This document shows positions 22,543-34,079 of a stretch of 64,000 nucleotides of DNA, one piece after another (the stretch's first letter is position 1; every line of letters begins with the position of its first letter). Position numbers and translations under genes: made by a program. Source of the DNA: Ichthyophis bannanicus. Taxonomy: Eukaryota; Chordata; Amphibia; Gymnophiona; Ichthyophiidae. The DNA lies in assembly GCA_033557465.1 (NCBI GenBank), contig CM066031.1, positions 1,069,790,444-1,069,854,443 on the forward strand, in the 5' to 3' direction. The notes below the pieces were generated by a model. The model had not been told where the DNA came from, did not search any database, and saw only the letters and a program-made list of their open reading frames with translations.

Positions 22543-23397
22543 CTTAGCATTCTCTTCATCCCTCCTGAGGAAGCATCCCAATCCACTTCTTTGATGAATC
22601 ATACTACTCATTCTTCAAATGTTTCTGCTTTCTTACTACCACCTTTTGAACGGAAACCTATCATCACCTGACCCCTATGTCCATCCTTTAATTCTTAGTA
22701 GTGGTATTGTACCTGCCAGTCTAAGCTTGCCTGTGTAATAACTGCATCTTGCCTAGTTCCTAGAATCTTAATATCACAAGGTTCACACATAGATGCATGA
22801 ATTAAACTTATTTTAGTTGGTGCTTAAGCTTGTGATATGGAAGCAGTATGGAATTAATACTATATCAGGCCCTAGAAAACATAGCATTTGTGAGCCCTTA
22901 TCATGGGTGTCCATTTATTTATTTTATCAAGCCCCCTCCCCCCACAATCATATTCACTCTTTCCCTACCCTACCTACCGGAATCATTGTCCATGGCTTCC
23001 CCTCCAGGGTACCACACTTCAGCTGTACAGAAGAAATATAGGGGAAACTGCAGCACCTTTTTCTGACTGTGGCAGCAGCAGCAGGGTGTGAGTGAGCGTG
23101 GGGACTGTGCAAATACATGTTTTGAGTGGAATGACCTAGAATAGAATGGTCTAAGAATCAGGGAACCTGAGCAAGACACTTTCACCCTTCATTGACTGGT
23201 ACAAACCAGAGATACTGAGGGTGGACTGTCCCAATGTGAGATTTATGAGCTATGGAGGTTATTCTGAGCTACGAATCCCTGCTTTTCGTACCCTTGACTG
23301 CCCCCGACTAACTTCCCTGCCGGTTGTGTGGGAAAGTTAGATGGGGGCGGGGAAGAGGCAGTCCGGGGGTGGAGTTTGGGCAGGCAGTGGGCGGTTG
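22543..23397. other. unassigned stretch
   Basis: No gene or recognisable element. Confidence 0.35.
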
Positions 23398-23872
23398 CTG
23401 GCCCTGGACATACAGGGCTAATTCTAATGTTGGCCCTGTATGTCCAGGGCCGGTGAAATGTCTGAGGTGGAATAACTTCCCTGGATGGTTTTTTTTTTTT
23501 TTTTTGATGGCTCGGGGCACGGATGGGGCGGGGGGGGGGGAGGAGGGGGCCAGGATTTATTTCTTAGGAGGCCAGATCAGTGGTTGGGCTGCAGGGAATA
23601 AACCCTTTTTGCTGGCGACTGGCATTGTGACTTTTAAATGGAGCCGTGGTGCCAGGGCAACATGATGCCATGGCGCCATGTCTCCATTTCAAAGCCCTGA
23701 CTAAGTTAGCTGGGTGCAGTCCTGCACGTGCAGGCCAGACAGATTCGCTGTCCTGGCCTGCATGTGCAGGACTGTTCGCGATTCTTATCCCGCAGGGCTA
23801 GACGTGCTCCACGGGATCAGAATCTCGATCCTCTCTGTGCGTCCAGTTCAGACCGGATGCACAGAGGAGATC
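23398..23872. repeat. cluster of three strong hairpins
   Basis: Three inverted pairs lie in 0.47 kb: 23400-23418/23433-23451 (perfect 19-bp arms, 'ggccctggacatacagggc'), 23717-23742/23748-23774 (arms of about 26 bp) and 23829-23844/23855-23870. A T run at about 23490-23505 and a G run at about 23531 lie between them. Confidence 0.8.
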
Positions 23873-24309
23873 TATGTCTGGGACAGAATTGGGCCCTATA
23901 TGTCTGAAGTATAACTTTAGAACATTTTAAGTGTCTAAAGATTCACAAATGAATGTAGCAAAAGAAAATATTTCACTTTGTTTTGAGTCTCTGAAAAGTT
24001 ATAGATCAAGTAGAGGAAGTATTAGAGCAGTTTTCAACAGAATTTTCCCAGGTCCATAGACTGAAACTTTCCTCCACTTAGTATGTACACATTAATATTT
24101 GTATTAGTGGACTTCTCCACCCCAGCCCAGATTTTCAAAGTGAAACTAAATTTATATTACGCTGTCCCTACCAGGAAAAGAGACACACTTATTTACTCTT
24201 TCATACTTAAGACACATACATGCATTCTCTTGCTCTACAGTTACAGAAAACACACGAACATACAGGTACTCTGTCACTCTTCAGGTATGCACACATGGTT
24301 AAGAACATA
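23873..24309. other. unassigned stretch
   Basis: No gene or recognisable element. Confidence 0.35.
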
Positions 24310-24440
24310 AGAAATGTCATACTGGGTCAGACCAAGATCCATCAAGCCCAGTATCCTGTTTCCAACAGTGGCTCATTCAGGTCACAAGCACCTGGTGTTA
24401 TACTGCTGCCAGTTCGAGGATCTAGAGCCATTTGGATGCT
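24310..24440 (+). mobile_element. CR1-like 3' unit
   Basis: 'aagaacataagaaatgtcat', 'actgggtcagaccaagatcc' and 'cagtatcctgtttccaacag' form a unit I know from CR1-type 3' regions of amphibians and reptiles. The complement occurs at 9045-9125. Confidence 0.6.
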
Positions 24441-24649
24441 CCGAGATAGAGGGAGCTCTGGTAGAGTGATAAGAGGGTGGGTAGAATATTTCTGGAATTT
24501 TATAAAGGGCTTTATACAGCAGAACCCTGTGGATATGACTGCAGTCCAATAGTTCACAGAGAAACTCCTACTCAATGTCTTGACCATTGAGTAACAGGAG
24601 CAATTGAGTGCGCTGGTCATCCATCAAGCCCCCTCCCAGACACACATTT

Positions 24650-25240
24650 AAGGCACTCAGTCCAAATGGACTAGGCTTGATATTTGATACAGTCTCACAG
24701 GATTTAGTGTGTCTGCCTCTTTTAGAAATGCTTCAGGAAACAAAGGAAAGAGGCAGATTTCCTATTGAGATGAATAAGGCCCATATCATGTTCATTTTCC
24801 AACCAGGTCACTAATTACACTATATATCGCTATGAACATCTTGGAGAAAATATTGACTAATCATTTGATGCAAGTCTTACCAAGTCTAAAGAGGGAGGAA
24901 CAAATGTGTTTTTTGTAGAGTAGATAGCTAGTACTGAATGTGCAAAAAAGTCTGTTGCTCATGCACCGCTGTCAAAGGCAGGCTTGATCTTCATTGCTTA
25001 TCTATGCTAAGAAGACCTTTGACAGGGACTATCTATTTAAGGTTTTGGAATGTATGGTGCTTTGTATGTTGATCCCATAGCAATGGTAATTACCATTGTC
25101 GGTGTGGTACCAGAGCTTGAACTTACAAGGGGTACCAAACAGGGCTGCCCTCTTTACCCCCTATTATTTCTGATGTTTCTGGAACCTATATTATTAAGTA
25201 TTAGGAAGGAGGATTGGCGTCAAGGGGATTGATCTAGGTG
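24650..25240 (+). mobile_element. Tx1/L1-like LINE reverse transcriptase remnant
   Basis: Broken frames give 'LEKILTNHLMQVLPSLKREEQ', 'AKKTFDRDYLFKVLECM' and, in the ORF 25050-25232, RGTKQGCPLYPLLFLMFLEP, the RT block before the active site. The YxDD part is missing. There are many frameshifts. Confidence 0.65.
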
Positions 25241-25520
25241 AAAACATGTTCGAAACATAGCGCTGTTTTGGAATTTGAAACTTTGATTCGGAACTTAAAA
25301 CTTTGATCCTTTAAATGGAATTTGGAAGTTTGATTTTTTGGAACTTTGAATTAATGGCCTATTTGAATATAAGCAATAGGAGTGCTAATGAATAAATTTA
25401 AAAAATTAAAATGGGCTTAGGAGTTTAAGTAAACCACGATTTTGGATATTGTGTGTTGTAACCAAGGTATGACAATTTTTTTTTAAAATTTAAATGGAGG
25501 ATTTCTGTTTCTTTTTGACA
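25241..25520. other. unassigned, possible Penelope 3' remnant at its left edge
   Basis: 'ggtgaaaacatgttcgaaacatagcgctgttt' resembles the distal part of a hammerhead motif (GAAA plus stem III) but lacks the CTGANGA core. The rest is AT-rich. Confidence 0.25.
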
Positions 25521-26322
25521 TAGAAACACGATGGCGGAAAAAGACCGTTATGGCCTATCCAGTCTGCCCTTCCATATCAACTAGTATAGTCCCTTTTTTC
25601 CCTGTAGAGAAACATAGAAAAATGACGACAGAAAAAGACCACATGGCTAGTCTGTCCTTCCGTAACAACAACTACAACAGTCCCCTTTTTTTCTGTTAGA
25701 GATCCTCTGTGTTTGTCCCATGCTTTTTTTAAATTCAGATACTGTCCTTATCTCTACCACCTCCACTGGGAGACTATTCCATGGATCCACCACTCTTTCC
25801 ATAAAGAAATATTTCTGCATATCACTCCTGAATCTATTCCTTTTCACCCTCATCCCGTGTCCCCTCATAGCAGAACTTGCTTTCAGTCGAAAGAGGCTCT
25901 CCCCCTGTACATTTATGTCATGGAGGTATTTAAACGTCTCAATCATATCACCTCTATCCTGCCTTTCCTCTAAGGTGTACATATTAAGATCCTTAAGTCT
26001 GTCCTCATATGCTTTATAATGAAGACCACTAACCATTATAGTAGCCACCCCTCTGTACTGACTCCATCCTGTTTATATCCTTTTGAAGGTGCGGTCTCCG
26101 GAATTGCACACAATACTCCAAATGAGGTCACACCAAAGACTTCTCCAGAGACACTATCACCTCCTTTTTTCTGCTAGCCATTCCTCTCCCTATGCACCCA
26201 AGCATCCTTCTAGATTTTGCTGTCGCCTTTTCTACCTGTTTAACTACTTTAAGATCATCAGACACAACCATGCCTAGGTCCCGCTCTTCTTTAGTGGGCA
26301 AAAGTACTTCACCCCCTATACT

Positions 26323-26649
26323 CTATTGCTCCCTTGGATTGCTGCATCCCAGCTGCCAAATTCTAGACCATTCTTCAAGCTTAGCTATATCCCTTCTCAT
26401 GTTATCTACACCTTCCTGGGTGTCAACTCTAATGCAGATTTTGGTATCATCTGCAAAGAGGCAAACCTTACTCGACAGCCCTTCCGCTATATCACTAACA
26501 AAGATGTTAAAAAGAATCGGACCAAGAACAGATCCCTGGGGCACACCACTGGTAACTTCCTTCTCCTCAGAGTGAGCTCCACTTACCTGTGCCTTTTGTC
26601 GCCTCCCACTCAACCAATTTCTAACCCAAGCAGTAACTTTAGGGTCCAT
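26323..26649 (-). pseudogene. CR1 ORF2, RT active-site part
   Basis: The 108 codons contain WLSGRRQKAQV, SGVPQGSVLGPILF and FADDTKICI. The two Asp of FADD are the catalytic pair, and the block ends in KLEEWSRIWQL. The frame then ends; the C-terminal region continues at 26048-25647 after a break. Confidence 0.8.
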
Positions 26650-26788
26650 TCCTAGGGTGCTCGGTTTGTTTATAAGTCACCTGTGAGGAACGGTGTCAAC
26701 AGCTTTACTGAAATCTAAATACACCACATCTAGGGCTTTCCCTCGGTCCAACTCTCGGTCCAACTCTCTGGTCACCCAGTCAAAGAAA

Positions 26789-27163
26789 TCAATCAGATTT
26801 GTCTGACAAAGACCTGCTTCTGGTGAATCCATGCTGCCTCGGATCCTGTAATCCGCTGGACTTCAGAAACCTCACTGTTTTCTCTTTCAGCAATGTTTCC
26901 AACAATTTACTCACCACTGAAGTTAAACTAACCGGCCTGTAGTTTTCAACCACATCCTTACTTCCACTTTTGTGTAAAGGGACCACATGAGCCTCTCTCC
27001 AGTCCTTTGGCACCACTCCCGACTCCAACGGGGTATTGAAAAGGTCAGTCAGTCGAGCTGCTAGAATGTCTCCAAGTTCCCTCAGTATTCTAGGGTGTAT
27101 CCCATCCGATCCCATCGCTTTGTCTACTTTAAGATTAGCTAGTTTGTTCAAGATGCACCTCAC
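26789..27163 (-). pseudogene. CR1 ORF2, RT N-terminal part
   Basis: The 124-codon stretch has GSDGIHPRILREL, VVPLHKSGSKDVVENYRPVSL and a final RQHGF block, the first RT motifs. It is cut off from FADD (26649-26323) by a frame change. The preceding part is at 27566-27135. Confidence 0.75.
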
Positions 27164-29560
27164 TTCCGTTCCTGTTTGTGGGTGTTTTCTGAGGTCCTGG
27201 TCCTAATTCTTCATCTGTGACCACAGAACAGAAATATTTGTTAAGCAATTCCGCTTTATCCTCATCAGCTTCTACATATTCCTCCCCTTTACCCTTTAGT
27301 CTTACGATACCACTTTTGCCCTTCCTCTTCTCACTAACATATCTGAAAAATGTCTTATCCCCCCATTTTATTACATTGGCTATCTCCTTCTCTTTTTGAA
27401 TCTTTGCTTTGCTAGCTTCTCTAAGTTTTTCCAAATAGAGATGCCTGTCTTTCTCTCTCTGTGATCTCTTGTGTTTCATGAAGGCCTCCCTCTTTTTCTT
27501 CACCTTTCCAGCTACTTCTTTCGAAACCCATAGCGGTCTCCTTTTCCTTTTACCTATATTTACCATTTCAACAAAAAGGTTGGTTGCCCTTAAAATATCC
27601 CCCTTCAGTCTTGCCTACTGTTTTTCTACATCCCCAGATTTTCTGTGCTAGTCCAATGCTTTCTTGAATTCAGATACTGTCCCGTTCTCTACTACCTCCA
27701 ATGAGAAACTGTTCCACGCATCTACCCCTCATTCCATAAAGAAATATTTCTGCATATTACTCCTGAGTCTTTCCCCTTTCACCTTCATCCTATGCCCCCT
27801 TATTGCAGAACTACCAATCGGTGGGTTAATGATCGACGATCCTCCTCCTGTGCCTATATGCCATAGAGGTATTTAAACGTTTCTGCCATATCTCCTCTCT
27901 CCTGCCTTTCCTCAAAAGTATACATGTTGAGATTTTTAAGTCTGTCCCATTATGCCTTATGATGAAGTCCACTGACTATTTTGGTAGCCATCTTCTGCAC
28001 AGACACCATCCTGTTTATATACTTTTGAACATGCGGTGTCCAGAATTGCACACAATAATCCAAATGAAGTCTCACCAAAGACTTACAGAAAGGCACTATC
28101 ACCTCCTCCTTCCTGCTGGTCATTTTTCTCCCTATGTACCCAAGCATCCTTCTGGCCTACATGTTTAGCCACTTTAAAATCATCAGAAACAATCACACTC
28201 AGCTCCCGCTGTTCTTTTGTGGACAAAAATACTTCATCCCATATACTGTACCGCTCCCCTGGATTTTTACAACCCAAATGCATGACCTTTTATTTTTTAG
28301 CTGCCAAATTCTCAGCCATTCTTTAAGCTTAGCTAGATAACTCCTTGTGTTATCAACGCCTTCCTAGGCTTCTACTCTATTGCAGATTTTGGTATCATCT
28401 GCAAAGAGGCAAACCTAACCCAACAGCTCTTTTGCAATATCAGTAACAAAAATGTTAAAAAGAATCAGAGCAAGGACAGATCCCTGTGGCACACCACTGG
28501 TTACTTCTCCTCAGAGTAAGCTCCATTTCCCTGTACCTTTTGTTGCCTCCCACTCAACCAATTTCTAACCCATTCAGTCACTTTAGGGTCTATTCCTAGG
28601 ATGCTTAATTTATTTATAAGTCACCTGTGCGGAACGGTGTCAAAGGCTTTACTGAAATCTAAGTACACCACATCTAGGGCTCTCCCTTAGTCCAACTCTC
28701 TGGTCACCCAGTCAAAGAAATTAATTAGATTTGTTGGACAAGACCTGCCCCTAGTCAAACTATGCTGTCTCAGATCCTACAATCCATTGGACTCCAAAAA
28801 CCTCATTATCCTCTGTTATAGCAGCATTTCCATTAATTTACTCACTACAGAGGTTAGACAACTGGCCTGTAGTTCTCAACCTTATCCTTACTTTTGTTTT
28901 TGTGTAAAGGGACAACGTGCACCTTTCTTAAGTCCTCTGGGACCACGCCCGACTCTAAAGAAGCATTGTAAAGGTCAGACAGTGGAGCTGTTAGAACTTC
29001 CACAAGTTCCTCACGAACACAGTCTTCTGAAAATCGTTCAAGATCCCCTTCACTACTGTTCCTATTTGTGGATGTTTTCTGAGATCCTGTTCCAGGCCCT
29101 TCATCTGTGAACACAGAACAAAAATATTTGTTAAGCAATCCTACTTTGTCCTCATCAGCTTCTACATATTCTTCCCCTTGTGTCTGACAAAACCACTTTT
29201 GCATTTTCTCTTCTCACTAGCATATCTGAAAAATGTCTTGATTACCAAGACTGTGCTCTAACCATGAGGCTACTCCTTCATGGCAAATAAAGTATATATT
29301 CCGTTATAAATACATCTCGGTCATGGTTGTCCATGAACCATGTCTCCATAACCACCACTAAATCCAAGTCAGTCTTTTTCATTAAAGCCTCAACATATAG
29401 GATCTTATTTCCCATATTAGGGGCATTAATGCATACTGCTTTCCAAATATTTCCCCTTCTACTCATTTCTGTGGAGATATTAAGCGTTTCACTTACTGAG
29501 AGCTTCTACTTACCTGGGGGCTTAATTTACCCAACCCCAATGAATCTAGATTAAAGCCCT

Positions 29561-29811
29561 GTTCTGATTATTAGTCAAAACATCTGACAACCCACCGATT
29601 GGTAGTGCCCCTGTGAAAGGCTTGGAAGTGGGTTTGCCAGACGTTGCAATGTAATCCCCAAGTTGCACTCGTATTGCCTATTCAGGGTAATCTGGATATT
29701 GTCCCAGTGATGCGACGGGTTAACTTTCTTAACCGGAACAAATGAGGTATTTGTACTTCAGCAGATGTGGACGATGAGGGAAACAGCAAGAACCTTCAGT
29801 ATTCCTTATCA
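29561..29811. other. unassigned spacer between CR1 and DIRS copy 2
   Basis: Nothing was recognised except 'aacccaccgattgg' (near 29588), which is the inverse of a stretch at 27826. Confidence 0.3.
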
Positions 29812-29945
29812 TCCTGCTAGACCAGTACAGATGAGTGGGTTATACACCCTAACCAGCAGGTAGAGGCAGACTTGAGCAACTTTCAGTGATGTCATCAGTA
29901 GTATATCCTCTGGTGCAGCACTGAGAGAAGCCAGTATTGTTTATC
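29812..29945 (+). repeat. DIRS copy 2 left inverted terminal repeat
   Basis: 'ctgctagaccagtacagatg', 'aggcagacttgagcaa', 'gatgtcatcagtagtatatc' are found inverted at 42795-42930. Confidence 0.85.
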
Positions 29946-30227
29946 CTAGCAAGGTGTTTGGACTGGTGTAGCAGTACAAATAGGTTTGTCTTACCTGGTC
30001 CAGACCAGGATCCATCTCAAGGAAACACTTGTCTCATTGAGCGATAGCTGCCCTTTGCTCAGTGCTGTTACTTATGTGTTCCAGCATTGGTGGGTCACAG
30101 AGTGTGCTCCATTACCCCCTTCCCTCTTGCTGTGCTCTATCTGCCTGTTGTGTATAAATCATGACTTTGCCTGCATTCTGACAAATCTCTGCCTCAGAAT
30201 ATGCCTAAATGTGGATTGCATAATAGA

Positions 30228-30455
30228 GTGGAGGAGTAGCCTAATGGTTAGAGCACTGGTTTGGGCACCGAGAGACCAGGGTTCAATTCATACTAGCACT
30301 CCTTGTGGCCTTGGGCAAGTCACTTAATCCTCCATTGCCTCAAAAAAAGAATTCAAGTAATCAATGTCCCCATTTAATGTATATTACCAAGTTTGTTACA
30401 ATGTAAACCGCTTTGACTGAATGTTAAAATGGTATGGAAAACCTGTTAAATAGTA
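30228..30455 (+). mobile_element. tRNA-headed SINE
   Basis: Box A-like 'agcctaatggttagagc' and box B-like 'ggttcaattc' are followed by 'ggcaagtcacttaatcc'. The 3' end 'aaaccgctttgactgaatg' is shared with the LINE at 30825-32310. Confidence 0.85.
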
Positions 30456-30824
30456 CACACATTCTTGTCACCATGCATAAATTTTACATGCATAACCCTT
30501 GGGATAATTTCATAAAACATGGTTTTACATGTGGGAAAATATTATAAAATTACCCCCATAGCAGTGATATTCGCCCTACGTATAGTTGGGCAGTTTAAAT
30601 TCTGACTGTATTATTGCAAATCTGGATTAAACCACTTAACCGTACGGAGAGTGGCTGAATATTGGTGAGATATGTATAGATAGAATGCTCTTGCTCTTTT
30701 CCAGCACAAAACAAATAGTGCTTGGGGTATTTAGAGGGATTTTCACTTGCACTATCCTTATAGTGCTACTAGATATCCATAGAAAGAGACTTATACGTTT
30801 AGCAGTGGCCACTAAACATATCAA
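30456..30824. other. unassigned stretch within DIRS copy 2
   Basis: No gene or recognisable element; AT-rich. Confidence 0.3.
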
Positions 30825-32310
30825 CTAATCACGACGGGTTCCGCCCCAACCACGGGGTACAAACTCTTCTGATATACCTCTTCGACAGTGTCCTCCGCAT
30901 CATAGACAACACCAAGAAAGGCATACTCATGATATTCATTGACATCTCATCTGCATTTGACACAGTTAACCACAAGACTCTATTGGATAGACTACAGAAC
31001 ATCGGTCTACACGGTGCCACCCTGAATTGGTTCCATTCATACCTAACCGACAGACAAATAAAGGTCAAAGTAGGACACAACACATCTCGACCCATAAAAG
31101 TCAAACAAGGAGTGCCACAGGGATCAGCCCTTTCAGCCCTCCTATTCAACCTATACATCCAGCCAATATGTGCCATCATGAAAGAGCACCACATACATTA
31201 TACAATCTACGCAGATGACATCATGATCTACACACCCATCTCAGTCGACAACCCGGACTACACCAACATAACAAACTGCCTTACCCAAATGGCAAACTGG
31301 CTTCAGGAAAACAACCTATCTATCAACTACAGCAAGATGGAGGCACTGATCATCATGTGAAACCCGGCCTTTATCCCCCCACCCGACATCAAGATAAGAG
31401 ATGCACTCATACCCATAAAATCAGAAGTTAAGTACCTCGGAGTCACCCTGGACAAAGAACTTAACCTCCAAGCACACATAGGCAGAGCAACCAAAGGTGC
31501 ATACCAAAGAATGTGACTTATCAGAAGACTCAAGCCCCTCCTCGACCCAGAGCACTTTCGCACCGTTTGCCAGGCGCTGATAACCCCTCTACTAGACTTC
31601 TGCAATCCAATATACACCGGGCTACCAAAGCAGACCCTCAGACCACTACAACTGGCCCAAAACACAGCTGCCCGCATAATAGCCGGTACTACAAGACACG
31701 ATCACATCACACCCATACTGAAAGAACTGCACTGGCTCCCAATCATCTCACGCATCAAATACAAGACTATCATAAACATATTCAAGATCAAACAACACTC
31801 CTCCGCCATAAGCCTACACACACTCATACAACCCGACACAAGCACACGGCCAAGAAGAAGAGGCACCTCCAATCGGGTTAACACCCCAAAAGACTTCACC
31901 AAGACCCGCAAAGACACCGCACAACGAGCAATCTCCCTGGCTGCTCCATCCATATGGAACTCCCTCCCAGATGATCTGAGACTAACCACAGAAATCAAGG
32001 ACTTCCGAAAACAGCTGAAGACAACCCTGTTCATCGATTACTATGGACATACCCCCTGAACCAGCATACAAGTCAGATCATCAACCCGCCACACCACCCC
32101 AAGACTGTATATAAGACTGTATAATAGCTCATGATATATAATAGCGCACTATGTAGATAAACCAAATCTAATCACATCCCCGCCAACACATACACACCAC
32201 TCTGTACACTGCATGAAAACATTTGCCCCCTTGATTGTTTGCCCTGGAAACCGCTTTGATTGAATGATAAGGCGGTATATAAATACCATTAAATGAATAA
32301 ATATAGTTCC
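30825..32310 (+). mobile_element. L2-like LINE, 5' truncated
   Basis: One frame runs from about 30830 to 32057 with only a few stops (see the ORF2 entry). The 3' UTR ends 'aaccgctttgattgaatgataaggcgg' with a short AAAT-type tail at about 32300. The 5' end is abrupt. Confidence 0.85.
30830..32059 (+). pseudogene. L2-like LINE ORF2, RT and C-terminus
   Basis: The RT carries a GFRPNHGVQTLL block, IFIDISSAFDTVNHKTLL, GVPQGSALSALLFNLY, and the active site YADDIMIY (about residues 91-98 counted from 30929). The C-terminal block is HITPILKELHWLPIISRIKYK and ends with KDFRKQLKTTLF. In-frame TGA codons at 31358-31360 and 31514-31516 are the lesions after the Met at 30929; the frame is otherwise kept to TGA at 32057-32059. 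The endonuclease is lost by 5' truncation. Confidence 0.85.
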
Positions 32311-32359
32311 GTTACCGAGCTGATAATGTATAGTGCAGAATATAAATAAAATAAATACA

Positions 32360-33010
32360 TTATTCAGTCTATTTTGTGGTGCTCAAGAAGAGAGATTCCT
32401 TCCAACCTTTCCTGGACCAATGACAAACTCCAAGTCACTCATTTCTGCATAGAGACCATCAGGTCTGTCATTGCATCAGTCCAGCAAGGGCAGTTCAAAC
32501 CTCCTTGGATTGCAACAAGACATACTTTTATACAGTATTCCCATCCAGGAGCAACACCAGCGATTCCTCCAGTTATTTTATTTATTTATCAAGTTTTATA
32601 TATCACCTTTTCCTTCAATCAAAGTGGTTACAAAAAAAGAGTGGTGGGGGGGGGGGGGGAGGAAAACCATACAGAACAATAAACAATGCTGTAAGGTAAT
32701 AGAGTGTGGGGATTACTGGTTGATGGAGCCATAGTGTTCAGCAAAGAGTAGTGTCTTAAGCATCTTCCTGAAATCCTTAAGGACCTTTATCGAGCGCATT
32801 GGTTTGGGGAGTTATGTGTCCGTGGCCACCATTTCCAGTTCTAGGTTCTTCATTTTAGCCTGACCATGGCTCCTTGCACTTTTTCAAAGGTCATGGTAAT
32901 GGTGGCGGCATTCTTGTGCAAGCAAGGAATCTGGGTTCAGCTGTACCTGAACAACTGGCTGATTCAGTCAGACTCCTTGGAGAAGTCCACAGACAACACA
33001 GTCCTAGTGA
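32360..33010 (+). pseudogene. DIRS copy 2 reverse transcriptase, interrupted
   Basis: 32360-32575 and about 32800-33010 together show the RT palm: a 'QEERF.PT' block, the HHFQF segment, then TMAPCTFSKVMVMVAAF and the active-site box as YLNNWLIQS. Both catalytic Asp of the usual YLDDWL are replaced by Asn, as written in the sequence. A LINE 3' end is inserted between the two halves. Confidence 0.75.
32576..32800 (-). mobile_element. LINE 3' end inserted in DIRS RT
   Basis: On the minus strand 'KDFRKMLKTLLFAEHYGSINQ' ends an ORF2. A 3' UTR with 'tcactttgattgaagg' (complement) and an AAAT-type tail at 32576-32595 follow. A G14 run lies near 32646-32659. Confidence 0.7.
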
Positions 33011-33298
33011 TTTATCTTAGGTCTCGGCTCAGCACACTCTTAAGTCATGTTTTCCTCACACCAGAGGGGGTTACTCAAGCTACAGCTCTCGGGGAGTTTT
33101 ATGCTCAGGCAGCTCTCTGGGCCTGGGACTACCTCCATCTCTTAGGGTCCATGGCAGTGACCCTAGAACAGGTCCCTGGGACCAAAGCACACATGCACCC
33201 CATTCAGAGACATCTGCTGTCTCCGTGGTCTCCTTGTTCTCAGTTTTTCAACAAGACTCTTCCTCCTCTGGCTAATGAAAGAGCAGTTAATGTGGTAG

Positions 33299-34079
33299 TT
33301 GCAGTCTTGTCATCTGATGGACAGGATGCTTCTGGAAGTGCTGGATTGGGTGACAGTCACTATGGATGCCAGCCTGAAGGACAGGGGAACTCACTGTATA
33401 GGTCAGTTTGTCCAGAGATACTTGTCTCCACAGGAGACCTCATGGTCAATCAACCAGTTAGAGGCCAGAGCAGTCTGGCTGGCTCTAAGGAGGTTTTGGC
33501 ATCTTCTGGTAGGCAAAGCAGTCCACTTGTTCTTGGACAATGCCACATCTGTGGCGTATATCAACCAACAAGGCAGAACTTGTAGTACCAGAATGGCTTT
33601 CAAGATGGCCGAGCTGTGTCATTGGACAAAGGAGCATTTCATTGTCTTGTCTGCAACTCACATAATAGGCACCATCAATGTGCAGGCTGACCTCTTGACT
33701 TTGAATACTGTAAATTCTGGTAAGTGGGAGTTAAGCCCTCATATGTTTGACCTTGTTGTGCAGAGGTAGGGCCTTCCTGAATTGGACTTCATAGTCACTC
33801 AGGAAAATGCCAAAGTGGAGAACCCTTTTAGCCACAGGAAGGATCCAGGCTTGGATGACCTGCTTCAGGAGTGGTCCCAGGAGGGGCTTCTGTATATCTT
33901 CCCCCCCCTAATGGCCCTTGCTGAGTTGTCTTCTGCGCAAATTTTGGTCTCACCGAGACTTGGTGATACTGGTGGTTCCAGGTTGGCTGCACAGACTGTG
34001 GTACTCAGATCTCTTGAACCTATTGGCAGGGGTCCCCTCTCGGGTCCTCCTGTAACAGGACCCATGATGATGGAGGATC
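33299..34079 (+). pseudogene. DIRS copy 2 RNase H and following region
   Basis: The 156-codon ORF carries RNase H blocks: VTMDASLKDRG (first Asp), INQLEARAVWLALRRF (Glu), FLDNATSVAYINQQG (Asp) and HIIGTINVQADLL. The frame stops at 33767-33769. Beyond it, further codons (PELDFIVTQEN..., the post-RNase H DIRS region, ending near VVLRSLEP) follow from about 33779. The overlapping ORF at 32866-33585 is real only in its first third, as RT. Confidence 0.8.

Larger units (their letters stand above)
25610..27636 (-). mobile_element. CR1 LINE, inner copy
   Basis: This 5'-truncated CR1 of about 2 kb is inserted in another CR1. From 27566 down it encodes the linker before RT (RRPLWVSKEVAGKVKKKREAF), AELLNKYFCSVVTD, VVPLHKSGSKDVVENYRPVSL (RT block 1), SGVPQGSVLGPILFNIF and FADDTKI (RT active site, FADD). 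A C-terminal block follows (ERVVDPWNSLPVEVVEIRTV) within 26048-25647. The frame changes at about 27150 and 26680, with further breaks near 26320 and 26130, so it is dead. The family would make an endonuclease/RT that copies its own RNA at the target. Confidence 0.85.
25521..29560 (-). mobile_element. CR1 LINE, outer copy (interrupted)
   Basis: The outer copy consists of 25521-25609 and about 27638-29560. Joining the two sides restores the spacing seen in the inner copy ('tgtagag' then 'attttctgtgctag'). It contains late ORF2 (28147-27950, CVQFWTPH-like), RT pieces around 28083-28760, a pre-RT block (29204-28854, AELLNKYF-like and VVPLHK) and, after a deletion, the start of the endonuclease (29466-29278, ETWFMDNHDRD). 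Frames are broken throughout. Confidence 0.75.

Noticed and set aside
23708..23914. 66-codon ORF as a small gene
   Set aside because: It is made of the arms of two hairpins.
25232..25265. Hammerhead-like 'gttcgaaacatagcgctgttt'
   Set aside because: It lacks the CTGANGA core and stem III does not close properly; kept only as a possible Penelope remnant.
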